A stretch of DNA of 6,020 nt, taken from the NCBI GenBank assembly GCA_046582475.1, contig JAYGEH010000173.1, forward strand, positions 1-6,020, read 5' to 3'. The position numbers and the translations under genes are program-made. This document shows positions 5,033-6,020 of this stretch, piece by piece; position 1 is the stretch's first letter, and the number at the start of each line of letters is the position of its first letter. The notes beneath the pieces were generated by a model. The model was given only the letters and a program-made list of their open reading frames with translations, was not told the DNA's origin and searched no databases. The stretch comes from GCA-2687515 sp046582475 (GTDB lineage Bacteria; Pseudomonadota; Alphaproteobacteria; Rhodospirillales; UBA2165).

Positions 5033-5482
5033 ATTCTTTCTCGGACCCCGGTAGGCCTTGTGGCAGCTGCCGCAGGTTCCTCTGACCGCGCCGAAGGTTT
5101 TTTTGACCGCAGCCATATCGCCGCCGGCTGACACTTTGATCAAATTATCCGCGGCAGCGCCGAGGGCACTCAATTTCGCGTTGAAATCAGACATATTCTG
5201 CCAAATCGCAGGCTTGGCGCGCGATGCTCCGCCGCCCGATCCCGCGGGCCACTTGGACTTCAATGCCTTTGCGTTGGCGGCGAGGGTGCGCGCCGCTGCG
5301 CCGACCGATGCGGTATCCTTGGCGCCGCCGATCTTTTTAAGAGCGCCGCCGTTGCTGCGCATCAATTTGGTGCGTTCGGCCTGAACCGGTGTTTTGCCCT
5401 GCGCCATTACCGGCGTAGCGGCGAGCCATGCCGGCAATGCCAGCACGGCGCCAAGGGCCAACAAAATAAGACTGCGTTTCAT
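5030..5482 (-). CDS. Secreted class II cytochrome c (c'/c556 type)
   Basis: The protein has 150 residues and is an electron-transfer or gas-binding heme protein of the periplasm. Residues 1-27 form a Sec signal peptide (KR, then LILLALGAVLALPAWLAA, cleavage likely after VMA before Q28). The mature part is a small helical protein with the heme motif C137-G-S-C140-H141 nine residues from the C-terminus, the hallmark of the cytochrome c'/c556 four-helix bundle. M41 in KLMRSNGGALK is at the position of the axial Met in c556-type members, which would make it a six-coordinate low-spin protein; this is inferred. Two ATG codons are adjacent (5485 and 5482); the second is preferred because GGAGG is 6 bases from it but only 3 from the first. 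It is a separate transcription unit from the sigma gene because a strong terminator follows. Confidence 0.92.
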   Translation of the reverse strand: MKRSLILLALGAVLALPAWLAATPVMAQGKTPVQAERTKLMRSNGGALKKIGGAKDTASVGAAARTLAANAKALKSKWPAGSGGGASRAKPAIWQNMSDFNAKLSALGAAADNLIKVSAGGDMAAVKKTFGAVRGTCGSCHKAYRGPRKN

Positions 5483-5488
5483 CATTCG

Positions 5489-5493
5489 CCTCC
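5489..5493 (-). promoter_or_regulatory. Ribosome binding site of the cytochrome gene
   Basis: GGAGG lies 6 bases from the second and 3 bases from the first of two adjacent ATG codons, favouring the start at 5482. Confidence 0.7.
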
Positions 5494-5576
5494 GAGCTAT
5501 AAGGACGGCCAAAATCAGCCGCCTACAGGGATATACAAATGAACGCGGACTTTATTCCCAGATATGCGAAATTAAT

Positions 5577-6020
5577 TTATGGCCGCCGCCCGGCGACCAG
5601 GCGCACCTTGCGCGGCGCGGCGCGCCACATGGCATAGATGGAAATCGCGCACATGACGATGGCGATGGCGAAGGCCTGGCCATAACCGCCCCGGAGATCG
5701 AACAAAAAGCCGGTGGCGAAGGGGCCGAAGGCGGCGCCGAAGCCGCTGGCGATACCGAGCACCCCGAATATAACTCCATAGCGGCGCCCGGCGAACAGTT
5801 CGGCCGGCACCGAGGCGTAAATCCCGGTCATGCCGTAGCCGAGAAAGCCTTGGCTGGCGACCATCACATACATCAGCCAATCGGACGGCCAGCGGTCCAA
5901 TGCCAGCAACAAAACGTAGGTCAACAGGAAGCCGGAATAGGCCAGGCTCCAGGCCCATTCGCGGCCGATCCGGTCTGAGAGATGGCCAATGGCGATTTGG
6001 CCGCCGATGCCGGTCAGGCC
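5577..6020 (-). CDS. Major facilitator superfamily transporter, C-terminal part (cut by window edge)
   Basis: The last 147 codons are in the window and the frame is open at the edge. The fragment begins just before GHLSDRIGRE, the classic MFS loop motif (GxLSDRxGRR), which in this position should be the copy between helices 8 and 9. It is followed by four hydrophobic segments: WAWSLAYSGFLLTYVLLLAL, WLMYVMVASQGFLGYGMTGI, YGVIFGVLGIASGFGAAFGP and AFAIAIVMCAISIYAMW. PAELFAGRRYG between the second and third is typical of the helix 10-11 loop of metabolite:H+ symporters and drug efflux members. The protein ends with a short basic tail, RRAAPRKVRLVAGRRP-like. It is an inner-membrane secondary transporter, substrate unknown. 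It lies 94 bases upstream of the cytochrome gene on the same strand. Confidence 0.88.
   Translation of the reverse strand, partial: GLTGIGGQIAIGHLSDRIGREWAWSLAYSGFLLTYVLLLALDRWPSDWLMYVMVASQGFLGYGMTGIYASVPAELFAGRRYGVIFGVLGIASGFGAAFGPFATGFLFDLRGGYGQAFAIAIVMCAISIYAMWRAAPRKVRLVAGRRP

Overview
The window looks like chromosomal DNA from a GC-rich proteobacterium, most likely an alphaproteobacterium. The basis is strong GC bias at third codon positions, an ECF sigma/anti-sigma pair, a periplasmic c'-type cytochrome, a short DksA/TraR protein and FMN-dependent 2-hydroxy-acid dehydrogenase relics. No rRNA, tRNA, CRISPR array, insertion sequence or phage gene was seen. There is no gene-free stretch over 300 bases.

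Left part (1-2648), metabolic genes. At the left edge is the first 18 codons of an unidentified minus-strand gene. Next come two homologous MetE-like (cobalamin-independent methionine synthase/UROD superfamily) proteins, divergently transcribed from a 91-bp intergenic region. The plus-strand copy (1226-2272) is complete and carries the HxC plus distal Cys pattern expected of a zinc site. The minus-strand copy (244-1134) stops early. Its missing C-terminus, including the distal Cys, is still readable in another frame down to 135, next to a 9-bp tandem duplication. A small VOC/glyoxalase-fold gene (2274-2648, minus) converges on the complete copy, with one base between the stop codons.

Middle part (2649-3677). 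A divergent 65-bp gap holds short direct repeats and precedes a relic of an FMN-dependent 2-hydroxy-acid dehydrogenase. The relic keeps the N-terminal quarter and the C-terminal end of the family, but about 200 residues in between, including all the catalytic and most FMN-binding residues, are gone in frame. Just after its recognisable end lies a perfect extended -10 promoter whose expected start point falls 2-4 bases before the ATG of a DksA/TraR-type zinc-finger regulator (3250-3588). That gene is therefore probably transcribed as a nearly leaderless mRNA.

Right part (3678-6020), all on the minus strand. In transcription order these are the C-terminal part of an MFS transporter (cut by the window edge), a secreted class II cytochrome c (c'/c556 type), a strong intrinsic terminator, an ECF sigma factor and its membrane-bound anti-sigma partner. 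Sigma and anti-sigma overlap by GTGA and are almost certainly co-translated. The terminator ends only 17 bases before the sigma ATG, which leaves the origin of the sigma transcript unexplained.

I do not see a convincing new multi-gene system. The best leads are the two decayed or truncated enzymes, the near-leaderless DksA-type gene and the terminator pressed against the sigma start.
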